This document shows positions 28,893 to 38,029 of a stretch of DNA of 64,000 nt, piece after piece. Every line of letters begins with the position of its first letter. Position 1 is the first letter of the stretch. The stretch comes from Actinomycetota bacterium (GTDB taxonomy: Bacteria > Actinomycetota > Actinomycetes > Nanopelagicales > Nanopelagicaceae). The translations under genes and the position numbers were made by a program. A model generated the notes under the pieces. The model ran no database searches, had not been told where the DNA came from, and was given only the letters and a program-made list of their open reading frames with translations. The DNA lies in NCBI GenBank assembly GCA_014377015.1, contig JACMQL010000011.1, forward strand, positions 62,001 to 126,000, given 5' to 3'.

Positions 28893-29654
28893 CTATGTCT
28901 TCTTTCGTGCGATCAATATGAGATTCTTGCCAACCAAGTATTTAAAACCGGCATTATCGAGAACACGTGAAAGTGGATAAACCCAGGAATCGTAGAATTT
29001 CAAACTACCTGTCGAACCAAGATTTGTACGTCCCTTGAAGCCCACGATTTTTAGCGCGATGGATGCAAAGTATCCAATGAAGTCCGCATAATGACATGAC
29101 TTCACCTCGAAGCCAGCTCTTTGCACTTTTGAAATCAACTCCTTGCGTCGATACCGCCTGACGTGCCCGACAGCGACATCCATTCCCGAGAATAGGAACG
29201 GAAAAGCTGGAACATAAATACCTATGGTTCCTGAAGAAGTGAGCGCTTGATAGAGATCTTTGAGGACCCTCTCGTCATCCTCAATATGCTCTAAAACATT
29301 CGAGGTGTAGATGTATTCGTATTTCTTGGGAAGCGTGCCGATATCTGTGTAACACACAAGCCCACGACTTTTTATTTCAGTGATAAGTAATGGGTCAATC
29401 TCGCAGCAATCAGGAGTAGTGCCCAATTCGTTGCGCCATATATCGGCTAAGAAACCGCTTCCGGCTCCGAATTCAAGGATTGAAATATCTCTTCGTTCGG
29501 ATTTTCGAATACCCATCTTCTTTGCAAGATTCCGAACAATATCGGTGCTGTATCCGATAAGTCCTTCTTCAGTAGCTTTTAATTCCTGATGACCAGAATA
29601 CTCAACATGCTCTTTGCTCTGAACGTGTTGAAGTGGTTTCCGATTCCTTTTCAT
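28893..29654 (-). CDS. Class I SAM-dependent methyltransferase
   Basis: ISILEFGAGSGFLADIW, YIYTSNVLEHIEDDERVLKDLYQAL. Confidence 0.88.
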   Translation of the reverse strand: MKRNRKPLQHVQSKEHVEYSGHQELKATEEGLIGYSTDIVRNLAKKMGIRKSERRDISILEFGAGSGFLADIWRNELGTTPDCCEIDPLLITEIKSRGLVCYTDIGTLPKKYEYIYTSNVLEHIEDDERVLKDLYQALTSSGTIGIYVPAFPFLFSGMDVAVGHVRRYRRKELISKVQRAGFEVKSCHYADFIGYFASIALKIVGFKGRTNLGSTGSLKFYDSWVYPLSRVLDNAGFKYLVGKNLILIARKKT

Positions 29655-29655
29655 T

Positions 29656-30300
29656 TTAATCTATGCGCACAACTCCATGAGGTGTGGCGATGTGAACGGC
29701 AACAATCCCGTTTTCGCCTTCATTCTCTCCTGGAGCAATCCATTGGACTTCAATTTCACCAATTGCATGACTCATATCTGAACCTAACCATTCAGTAATT
29801 GTTTTCTCATCTCCCGCAATTTCGATCTTAAGAATTTTCGAAACAGCCTTCCCGTCTGCGCAAGGATGATCCTGCGAAAGCCACTGAATGAAGAATGGAA
29901 GTTGCGCATCTTTTATTGTTTCGAGTACGCCGATCTGCTTCCATCGCAAATCAGACCCGTCGGGTCGAGTGCGGTGTCCGTCAACTGCGGGACGACCAAG
30001 GCGAGACTCAATGATGGATACGTCATCCACTGATACGACCCATGTAAGCCATCCGCCGCCTTCACTCGCACGCTGAGAGACAGCCTTGCCAAACGGTGAT
30101 GAGTCTGAAGCAGGATGATCAAGTGGGCAAACAACTTCAAGGTAATGGTCACCGATCAACGGCATCGTGAAATTACGAGTGCCGAACCGAGGGTGCACGC
30201 CTCCGTCTACAAAAGTCGAACCAAGGCGAGATCCAAGACGTTGAACTGTGTCCGCTAATTGGTCGTGAGAAGTAACGTAGGAAACGTGGTCGAGGCGCAT
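29656..30300 (-). CDS. VOC-superfamily (glyoxalase-like) protein
   Basis: MRLDHVSYVTSHDQLADTVQRLGSRLG...HYLEVVCPLD; beta-alpha-beta-beta-beta pattern. Confidence 0.8.
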   Translation of the reverse strand: MRLDHVSYVTSHDQLADTVQRLGSRLGSTFVDGGVHPRFGTRNFTMPLIGDHYLEVVCPLDHPASDSSPFGKAVSQRASEGGGWLTWVVSVDDVSIIESRLGRPAVDGHRTRPDGSDLRWKQIGVLETIKDAQLPFFIQWLSQDHPCADGKAVSKILKIEIAGDEKTITEWLGSDMSHAIGEIEVQWIAPGENEGENGIVAVHIATPHGVVRID

Positions 30301-30404
30301 AAGTATTATCCTGCCCTATCAAAAGGGGTGCTAATTACCATCTACCTGCTCCCCCTAAGCCAGGGCTACCACTGGGTTGCGTGGGGAAAATCGCCCTAAA
30401 AGGG

Positions 30405-31907
30405 CTAAAAAGTCGAGGTGCAGAAGAGATCTTTCTTTGGCAATTTCCCGCTTAAAAAATAGAGATCGACAGCAGAATCCACACAGGTTGAGCCGTGGCC
30501 GTATCCCGTATGCCCGTCGCCATCGAGGGAGATGAGGCGGGAATTTCGAATTGTCTTGTGCAGCGCCTTGGCCCATAAATAAGGAGTTGCCGGATCGCGA
30601 GTAGTGCCGACTATTACGACGGGAGAAGTATCAATCGTGGTGATGACATCTGGCTTTAGCGACAGCGCCGGGAAAAATTGGCAGGAGAGTCCAGCGTATG
30701 CAAGGTAGGGACCGAAGATGGGGGCCTCGATGGAAAATCTTTTCGCATCGGCTTGAATCTGCTTCGTCGAACGATCTTGTTGCCAATCTAGACAGTCGAT
30801 TACGAAGGCCGCATCCGCCTCATTGTTGCCGTAACTCCCATCGCGATTGCGTTGCGTGTATTCGTCGGCGAGCGCCAAGAATTTCGTGCCCACCCCTATC
30901 TTTACCTCTCGTATTGCCTCTCTAAGTTTCGGCCATCCCGAGCCGCTGTCATAAAGAGCTGAGGCAGTTCCAAGGACTATCAACGATTCCGTCACCAAAC
31001 GTTGCGAACTGCTCGCAAGCGGAGATTTGGCCGCTTGAGAATAGATCGAGATTATTTGAGCGATGGCTTTAGATTGCGGCGCGGCCAGTGGGCAATCCGA
31101 GCGCTTGTAACAATCCTCGATAAATGATCGAAACGCGGTGTCGAAACCGATGGCCTGAGTCAAGTCCTGTTCGGTGCTCGTTGCCTGCGGATCGACTGCG
31201 CCGTCGAGAACCATTCGTCCAACTTTGTCAGGAAAAAACTTGGCATAGAGGGTACCTAGGTATGTGCCGTAACTGACACCTAGGTAATTCAACTTCGCTT
31301 CGTTGAGGGCTGATCGCAAAAGATCCATATCTCGCGCGGTGTCAGCAGTGCTGTAATTAAGAATGTTCACATTCTTGGCTTCGCATTTTGCAATGTAGGA
31401 GCGAACTTCCCGTATTAAAGTCTTGAGTTCTTTCGGTGTTGTTGGATTGCTGTCTGCCGCGAAACTTTCATCAAGCTCTTTGTCAGTAAGGCAGTTGATA
31501 GGTGAACTCAGTCCGACGCCGCGCGGATCAAATCCCACAATGTCATATTTATCAAGGATATCGGGGTTAAATGCAAACTCCGCGTTGTACGCGTAATTAA
31601 CTCCCGAGGCACCAGGTCCACCTGGATTAATTACTAACGATCCAATCTTTTGGCCTTGATTTCTTGCGCTAAATTTCAGGACTTGAATGGAGAATCTCCC
31701 AGTGCTCAGTTTCTTGTAATCAATCGGTACGAGTAACTTCGCGCATTGATAGCCGTCATAACACGAACTCCATGTTAATTCTTGAGTTTGATAATCTTTC
31801 ATCGTGGTCGGTATTTTCGACGACTGCGGACGAAGCAGCAGACTTGTAGCTACCAATATCACGATAGCGAAAGCAGCTGAGTAGCGAATAATGCGTCTTG
31901 GTGCCAC
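30405..31907 (-). CDS. Secreted alpha/beta hydrolase, TAP-like C-terminus
   Basis: NPGGPGASGVNYAYN, GVSYGTYLGTLYAKFFPDKVGRMVLDGAVDP, C-terminal GDGHTGYGHGSTCVD. Confidence 0.92.
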   Translation of the reverse strand: MAPRRIIRYSAAFAIVILVATSLLLRPQSSKIPTTMKDYQTQELTWSSCYDGYQCAKLLVPIDYKKLSTGRFSIQVLKFSARNQGQKIGSLVINPGGPGASGVNYAYNAEFAFNPDILDKYDIVGFDPRGVGLSSPINCLTDKELDESFAADSNPTTPKELKTLIREVRSYIAKCEAKNVNILNYSTADTARDMDLLRSALNEAKLNYLGVSYGTYLGTLYAKFFPDKVGRMVLDGAVDPQATSTEQDLTQAIGFDTAFRSFIEDCYKRSDCPLAAPQSKAIAQIISIYSQAAKSPLASSSQRLVTESLIVLGTASALYDSGSGWPKLREAIREVKIGVGTKFLALADEYTQRNRDGSYGNNEADAAFVIDCLDWQQDRSTKQIQADAKRFSIEAPIFGPYLAYAGLSCQFFPALSLKPDVITTIDTSPVVIVGTTRDPATPYLWAKALHKTIRNSRLISLDGDGHTGYGHGSTCVDSAVDLYFLSGKLPKKDLFCTSTF

Positions 31908-31942
31908 TCAAATTCTCTTTCTTGGCATTAGTCTATTTCCCG

Positions 31943-33094
31943 CTATTCGGAAAGAGCGCACATAAGGGCTTCGATCGTGAGAAGCGGTGCCGCATTGAAA
32001 GAAAGATTTGTGCGAGCCTGCATTATTGAATCAATTTTCTGAAGTATTTTCTCTGGGCGAATCCTATTTGCAAGTTGCACTATCTGCTCTCTTAGTTCGC
32101 TGTTTATCAGGCTCGCTTCAACGCCTGACTGAACCATCAGGACATCTCTGTAAAGCGTGGCCAGATCAAGCAATGCGCCATCTAGAGAATCACGAACCAT
32201 CCGTGTTGCACGCGATTTTTGTTCTTTCTCCAACTCCTTAAGCGCTTTTGCTCCGCCGCTAGCCATTCCACGGCCTGTTGCGCCTTGCCCCCATGCCATA
32301 CCAAGTTCTTGCGTCTCCTTTTCGCTCTTACTTGCAGATTGAGAATTCGCTTCTTCGGTTGCAAGTGATACAAGAGTTGCGGCTGCAGAAAATGCGGTTG
32401 CAATATTGGTAATCGTGAACGGCAGAGAAAGAATCACATTTCGACGTGAACGGATATTTTCATCGCGTGCCAGATAACGAGCCCTACCTATGTGGCCTTG
32501 ACTTACCCGAGCTGCGAAGTCAGCCATGCCAGGCGCTATTTGGTCGCGTTCGACCAACACGCGGACAACCTCAGATTGCGAAGGCGTTCGAAGTTGTAAG
32601 TGTCGAGTGCGCGAACGAATGGTGGGAAGAACGTCTGAAAGTGAAGGTGCGCAGAGCAACCAGACTGTTCTGGCCCCCGGCTCTTCGATAGCCTTTAAAA
32701 GGGCGTTGGCGGCTGATTCTGTCAGGCGGTCTGCATCTTCGATTACTACTACCCGCCAAGGCGCAACGCTCGGCGACCATGCAACACGTTGCATCAATTC
32801 ACGAACTTCGTCAATCTTTATTGAGAGACCTTCCGTTGCCAAAATCTCAACATCAGCATGACCCCCCGCTTTGGCACTTCTGCAATCAATGCAGGTATCA
32901 CATCCGGATTCGGGGCAAACCAGCGCTGCGGCAAAAGCGATTGCCGCGCTGGATCTCCCACTGCCTGGTGGTCCAGTGAAAAGCCAGGCGTGAGTCATTT
33001 CTTGTGTTTCTTCGCCATTACGCGCGGAGCGAACCGCATCCTTGAGAGCAAGCACAATATGCGGTTGCCCAATCAATTCTGCGAAGACTGACAT
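31943..33094 (-). CDS. holB: DNA polymerase III subunit delta'
   Basis: GPPGSGRSSAAIAFA, zinc module CPESGCDTCIDC, EDADRLTESAANALLKAIEEPG. Confidence 0.93.
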   Translation of the reverse strand: MSVFAELIGQPHIVLALKDAVRSARNGEETQEMTHAWLFTGPPGSGRSSAAIAFAAALVCPESGCDTCIDCRSAKAGGHADVEILATEGLSIKIDEVRELMQRVAWSPSVAPWRVVVIEDADRLTESAANALLKAIEEPGARTVWLLCAPSLSDVLPTIRSRTRHLQLRTPSQSEVVRVLVERDQIAPGMADFAARVSQGHIGRARYLARDENIRSRRNVILSLPFTITNIATAFSAAATLVSLATEEANSQSASKSEKETQELGMAWGQGATGRGMASGGAKALKELEKEQKSRATRMVRDSLDGALLDLATLYRDVLMVQSGVEASLINSELREQIVQLANRIRPEKILQKIDSIMQARTNLSFNAAPLLTIEALMCALSE

Positions 33095-33099
33095 CGCTC

Positions 33100-35181
33100 T
33101 TATTCCGCTAGCACTGGCGGCTTAGGTTTGCGCTTAAGCGCCCGAGTAATTCTCTTCGGTTTTTTGGGAATCTTGCTCAACGCTGGCAACTCCGATACAC
33201 GAGTGACAATTGCAGAATGAATTTCTTCAACACTCATATGTCCATCGACGACCAAGTAACGCTCGGGATCTAACAAGGCAAGTTGCAAAAACTCCTGACG
33301 AATTCGCTCGTGGAACGCCAGTGGTTCTGCCTCCAAACGATCCTTCTTCCTCAAGCGGGCGAGTCCGACCTCAGCAGAAACATCCAAAATAATCGTCAGG
33401 GTCGGATAGAGGGATTCTGTCGCCCAACGTGAAATCCGCGCAACTTCGCCAGGTTCGAGTACTCGACCTGCACCCTGGTAAGCAATCGAGGAATCAAAAT
33501 ATCGATCGGTAATTACAATATCTCCGGCAGCGAGGGCAGGACGAATTACTTCGAAAACATGATTGGCCCGATCGGCTGCATACAGCAACGCTTCGGCGCG
33601 AGGTGATATTGCCCCTGTTCGGTGAGATAGCAAAATATCGCGGAGCTCTTTACCCAGTGCCGTGCCGCCAGGTTCGCGGGTGAGCACAACCGAATGTTCT
33701 AGATCTTCCAGCCACTTCTTTAGTAATTTAGTTTGCGTGGATTTGCCAGAACCTTCGCCGCCTTCGAAAGCAATAAAGAGTCCTAGAGTTGGCGCACCCG
33801 TAATCGACCCAAGTTCCCCGCGCAGAGCATTCGTAATATCGCTCCAGATCGAGATTTTCGGCCGATCTTTCATCTGTCGATACGAAATGACGCCGATCAA
33901 TGTCGCAACGATGCCTGCAATAAGAATGGTGATTGAGGCGCCGTTGTAACTTATCTGCACATTCTGAAACTTGAATGTATGTCGCCCTACTGCCGCAGCA
34001 ATCAAGGGCGAGATGGCCAATACGGCCACGAGAGTCACGCGAATCAATGACTGCACGAACGCGAAGGTTCGCCCGCGGACTTCGTCGTGAACCTCCATGC
34101 CCAACATTGTGAATCCTGTTACCCAGCAAACTCCGGAAAAACAGCCCAGCAAGATGACAATAAAAACAGCCAAAACTAAGTTAGGAATCGCAGCTAAGAG
34201 AACAAGGAAGCCACCGGCAATTGTGAGTGAAGCGCCAAAGAGGCGACGCTTTGAGAATTGCGAAAATACTTTGGGGCCAAAGGCAATTCCGCCGGCCAGC
34301 CCAGTAAAGACCGAACCGAAAAGCACGCCGTAAGCCGCGTTACCACCGCCGAGATCTCCCACGAATGTTCGGGCTAACCCAATCACAGCACCTGCTGCGA
34401 TAAACGCCCCGACCATCCCGACAATGAGACCGCGCACGATCTGCGAAGTACTGACAAAGCGCCAACCTTCTAGCAAAGACTTTGCAACCCCTACATCGCT
34501 GCCTGCTTTAGCAGCAGCGCCTTTCGGAAGTTCGTGAAGGCCCCAGACAATAATCGCGCAGTATCCGAAACTTAATGCGTTTATATACAAAGCTAGATCG
34601 GTGGAATTTCCAGCGAAGAACGGAAATGCACTTCCGATTGCCCCACTTACGAGTGCAAGAAAAGAGAAGAGGATCGCAGCAATCGGCGCGGTCCCGTATG
34701 CAGCGAGAAGTGAGAGTTGATTTGCACTCTCAAGTTTTTCTTTCGGCACGAGATTGGGAACGCTCGCCTCTTTGGCAGGTGACCAGAAAAGGGTCACGCA
34801 CTCCACGAGAATTGTTGCGGCGTACAACCAAAAATAGTTCCTGACTAACGGAATCGAAATGTACAAAGCGCAACGCAAGACGTCGCACACAACCATGAGA
34901 ATTCGGCGGTCGAATTTGTCAGCAATAACGCCTGCCAACGGACCGAGAAAAACTGAAGGCAACAGCCGAGCGATGAACACACCAGCGATCGCGAAGTTTG
35001 CCTTGGAGTAATCACCGGCTGAGAGTTGTTGCGCCATCGCAGTCGTGCCCAGGAGTCCGAGCCAGTCGCCCAAGGAGGAAAAGGCCATGGATTGCCAGAG
35101 ACGACGAAAAGCAGGGATGGCCAAGACCCCGCGCGCTTGGTCTGGAGCGGGGGTGGAGGGGGTTGGAAGGGAGGCTGCCAC
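33100..35181 (-). CDS. tmk: MFS-like membrane domain fused to thymidylate kinase
   Basis: N-terminal about 430 aa MFS; C-terminal LFIAFEGGEGSGKSTQTKLLKKWL, VLTREPGGTALGKELRDILL, DRYFDSSIAYQGAGR. Confidence 0.93.
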   Translation of the reverse strand: MAASLPTPSTPAPDQARGVLAIPAFRRLWQSMAFSSLGDWLGLLGTTAMAQQLSAGDYSKANFAIAGVFIARLLPSVFLGPLAGVIADKFDRRILMVVCDVLRCALYISIPLVRNYFWLYAATILVECVTLFWSPAKEASVPNLVPKEKLESANQLSLLAAYGTAPIAAILFSFLALVSGAIGSAFPFFAGNSTDLALYINALSFGYCAIIVWGLHELPKGAAAKAGSDVGVAKSLLEGWRFVSTSQIVRGLIVGMVGAFIAAGAVIGLARTFVGDLGGGNAAYGVLFGSVFTGLAGGIAFGPKVFSQFSKRRLFGASLTIAGGFLVLLAAIPNLVLAVFIVILLGCFSGVCWVTGFTMLGMEVHDEVRGRTFAFVQSLIRVTLVAVLAISPLIAAAVGRHTFKFQNVQISYNGASITILIAGIVATLIGVISYRQMKDRPKISIWSDITNALRGELGSITGAPTLGLFIAFEGGEGSGKSTQTKLLKKWLEDLEHSVVLTREPGGTALGKELRDILLSHRTGAISPRAEALLYAADRANHVFEVIRPALAAGDIVITDRYFDSSIAYQGAGRVLEPGEVARISRWATESLYPTLTIILDVSAEVGLARLRKKDRLEAEPLAFHERIRQEFLQLALLDPERYLVVDGHMSVEEIHSAIVTRVSELPALSKIPKKPKRITRALKRKPKPPVLAE

Positions 35182-35204
35182 GAGGTTAAGGGTAGTCCGC
35201 GACG

Positions 35205-37961
35205 CTATTTCGGTCTCGTGCTGGACTTTTTAACTGGCGCGACCTTCTTTGCAGTGGTGGCTTTGCCGGTCGCGGCCCGCTTTGCCACCCGTTTAGCCGC
35301 AGCTTTCTTGACCACATTCTTCGTCAACGTAGGCGCGCCTGCCGCAGCGGCCTTCTTCCTGCTCTTTTTCACAGGCGTTACTCCACCATTTTCCGCCTGC
35401 CAGGCTCGACGCCCCGCCAATAGTTCCAAACCACGTTCCAGAGTTAGACCTTCGATGGTATCGCCACGACGAAGAGTTGCATTTGTTTCACCGTCCGTGA
35501 TGTACATACCGAATCGTCCATCTTTGACCAGGACCGGTCGCTGGGTCTGCGGATCAATTCCCAAATCCTTCAGCGGTGGCTTAGCAACTCCGCGTCGTCG
35601 AACTTTTGGCTCTTGGTAAATTGCCACCGCATCATCAAGGGTGAGTGAAAAAAGTTGATCCTCGCTCGTGAGAGTTCGTGAATCGACGCCGCGCTTGAGA
35701 TAGGGACCGTACCTACCGTTTTGAACAGTGATTTCTTCTCCGGTAACTGAATCAGTACCAAGAACACGTGGAAGAGAAAGCAACTTAAGTGCATCATCGA
35801 AAGTAATGGTGTCGAGTGTCATCGTGGAAAGCAAAGAAGCAGTCTTAGCCTTATCACTCTTCTTTGCGTCTTCGGGAAGTACTTGCGTCACGTAGGGGCC
35901 AAAACGACCAGACTTTGCAATGACATCTAATCCCGTGTTGGGATCCACACCTAATTCGCGCTCACCAGAAGGTTGGGCAAGAATCTCAATGGCTTTTTGA
36001 AGCGTGAGTTCGTCTGGAGCCAGCGTCTCAGGAATATTTGCGAGTTTGCGATCATCGCCCTCACCCTGCTGTAAGTAAGCACCGTAGCGACCCACGCGGA
36101 TTTGAATGTCATCACCTAAGCGCATCGTGTTTACTTCGCGCGCGTCAATTGAACCAAGGTCGGCGGAGAGTTCGTTTAGACCCGGTTGGCCGTCGCGACC
36201 GTAAAAAAAGTCCCGTAACCAATCGACGCGGTGAGCCTGCCCGCTAGCAATTTTATCCAAATCTTCTTCCATGCTCGCCGTAAATTCGTAATCCACGAGT
36301 TTAGAAAAATGCGCCTCAAGAAGACCAGTAACCGAGAACGCTAAGAATGTCGGAACGAGCGCGCGACCACGTTTGTATACGTAACCACGATCTTGAATTG
36401 TGGCAATAATCGAAGCAAAAGTTGAAGGGCGACCAATTCCTAACTCTTCGAGCTTCTTCACCAAGGTTGGCTCGGTATAACGCGCGGGTGGTTTGGTGTC
36501 GTGCCCTTCGCATTCGTATTCATTTACCTTTATCGCCTGTCCAACAATCATTGCCGGAAGGCGACGATCTTCACTTTCTTCATCGCTTTTTTCATCCGTT
36601 GAATCATCGTAGGCTGCCAGAAAACCCGGGAAAATCACTACTGATCCGTTGGCTCTGAAAACGAGGGAACGTCCATCGTTGGCGTTAACGTTGAAATCAA
36701 CGCGCATTTGCATCTTCTTAGCATCAGCCATTTGTGATGCAACGGTGCGCTTCCAAATCAAGTCATAGAGCGCAAATTCATCTCGCGATAATTCAGGCGC
36801 CAATTCACCTGGAGTACGGAAAGAGTCCCCAGCAGGACGGATAGCCTCGTGAGCTTCCTGCGCATTTTTACTTTTACCGGTGTACACACGCGGGGCATCG
36901 GCCACATGATCAGCGCCGTATAGCGACTTCGCGGATGCACGAGCCGCCGAGATCGCTTGCGCAGAAAGGTTGACAGAATCTGTACGCATATAAGTTATGT
37001 AGCCGTTCTCGTACAAACGTTGCGCGATGCGCATTGTGATCTGCGCACCCCAACCAAGTCGTCCGCCGGCCTCTTGCTGAAGTGTGGATGTAGTGAAAGG
37101 AGGCTTTGGACGTTCAGTACGCGGAGAATCCTCAATAGAAAGTACGGAAAGAGGCGAAGAGGCGACAGACTCAACTAAGGCTTTGGCATCAGTTTCATTG
37201 AGCAACAAAATATTTGAAAGTGATTTTTCTTTGATTGCTCCATCAGCACCAAAATCACTAGTGGCGGCAACTTTCTTTCCATCCACATTAATGAGTCGGG
37301 CTGTAAATCCGAGATCGCACTTTGCGGTGACATCCCACCACGATGACGAGATAAATGCCATGCGCTCGCGTTCTTTTTCAACAATGAGCCGTGTTGCCAC
37401 TGATTGCACGCGACCAGCAGAAATTCGCGGCATTACTTTCTTCCACAAAACTGGCGAGAGGCGATATCCATAGAGACGGTCCAAAACGCGACGTGTCTCC
37501 TGCGCGTCGATCAAGTCGTAATCTAAATCTCGAGTTTCATTGACTGCTTTTTGAATGGCTTCCTTGGTGATCTCATTGAAGACCATTCGCTTGACAGGAA
37601 TTTTGGGCTGCAAAACTTCGACTAAGTGCCAGGCGATTGCCTCACCTTCGCGGTCTTCATCAGTGGCAAGAATTAGTTCATCGGCTTCTTTCATCAGTGC
37701 CTTGAGCTCGGCAACCTTGGCTTTCTTATCCGGGTTGATCACATACAGGGGAGCAAAATCCTCCTCGATATTTACACCCTCTTTAGCCCACGCAATTCCT
37801 TTGTATTCCTTAGGAATATCCGCAGCGCGCTGCGGCAGATCGCGAATATGGCCGACGCTAGCCTCGACGATGTAGCCATCGCCAAGGTAGCCGCCAATCT
37901 TTCGTGCCTTCGCAGGTGATTCAACAATCACCAACTTCTTCATATCTTTTTTAGTGGCCAT
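35205..37961 (-). CDS. topA: DNA topoisomerase I
   Basis: KLVIVESPAKARKIGGYLG, ATDEDREGEAIAWHL, YITYMRTDSVNLS, IGRPSTFASII; basic K/A-rich tail. Confidence 0.98.
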   Translation of the reverse strand: MATKKDMKKLVIVESPAKARKIGGYLGDGYIVEASVGHIRDLPQRAADIPKEYKGIAWAKEGVNIEEDFAPLYVINPDKKAKVAELKALMKEADELILATDEDREGEAIAWHLVEVLQPKIPVKRMVFNEITKEAIQKAVNETRDLDYDLIDAQETRRVLDRLYGYRLSPVLWKKVMPRISAGRVQSVATRLIVEKERERMAFISSSWWDVTAKCDLGFTARLINVDGKKVAATSDFGADGAIKEKSLSNILLLNETDAKALVESVASSPLSVLSIEDSPRTERPKPPFTTSTLQQEAGGRLGWGAQITMRIAQRLYENGYITYMRTDSVNLSAQAISAARASAKSLYGADHVADAPRVYTGKSKNAQEAHEAIRPAGDSFRTPGELAPELSRDEFALYDLIWKRTVASQMADAKKMQMRVDFNVNANDGRSLVFRANGSVVIFPGFLAAYDDSTDEKSDEESEDRRLPAMIVGQAIKVNEYECEGHDTKPPARYTEPTLVKKLEELGIGRPSTFASIIATIQDRGYVYKRGRALVPTFLAFSVTGLLEAHFSKLVDYEFTASMEEDLDKIASGQAHRVDWLRDFFYGRDGQPGLNELSADLGSIDAREVNTMRLGDDIQIRVGRYGAYLQQGEGDDRKLANIPETLAPDELTLQKAIEILAQPSGERELGVDPNTGLDVIAKSGRFGPYVTQVLPEDAKKSDKAKTASLLSTMTLDTITFDDALKLLSLPRVLGTDSVTGEEITVQNGRYGPYLKRGVDSRTLTSEDQLFSLTLDDAVAIYQEPKVRRRGVAKPPLKDLGIDPQTQRPVLVKDGRFGMYITDGETNATLRRGDTIEGLTLERGLELLAGRRAWQAENGGVTPVKKSRKKAAAAGAPTLTKNVVKKAAAKRVAKRAATGKATTAKKVAPVKKSSTRPK

Positions 37962-38029
37962 CCAGTGCTCCGTCGAGTTAGGTTCGGACAGTTACGGGAT
38001 AGTTAGTCGAGAGAGATAATCAAAAAGGC

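Noticed and set aside
30301-30404. Possible small RNA gene between VOC and hydrolase genes
   Set aside because: No tRNA-like cloverleaf or strong terminator hairpin could be read; insufficient evidence.
33100-35181. MFS-thymidylate kinase fusion as a novel architecture
   Set aside because: Long Tmk proteins with an N-terminal MFS-like domain are already known in Actinobacteria, so I annotate it but do not claim novelty.
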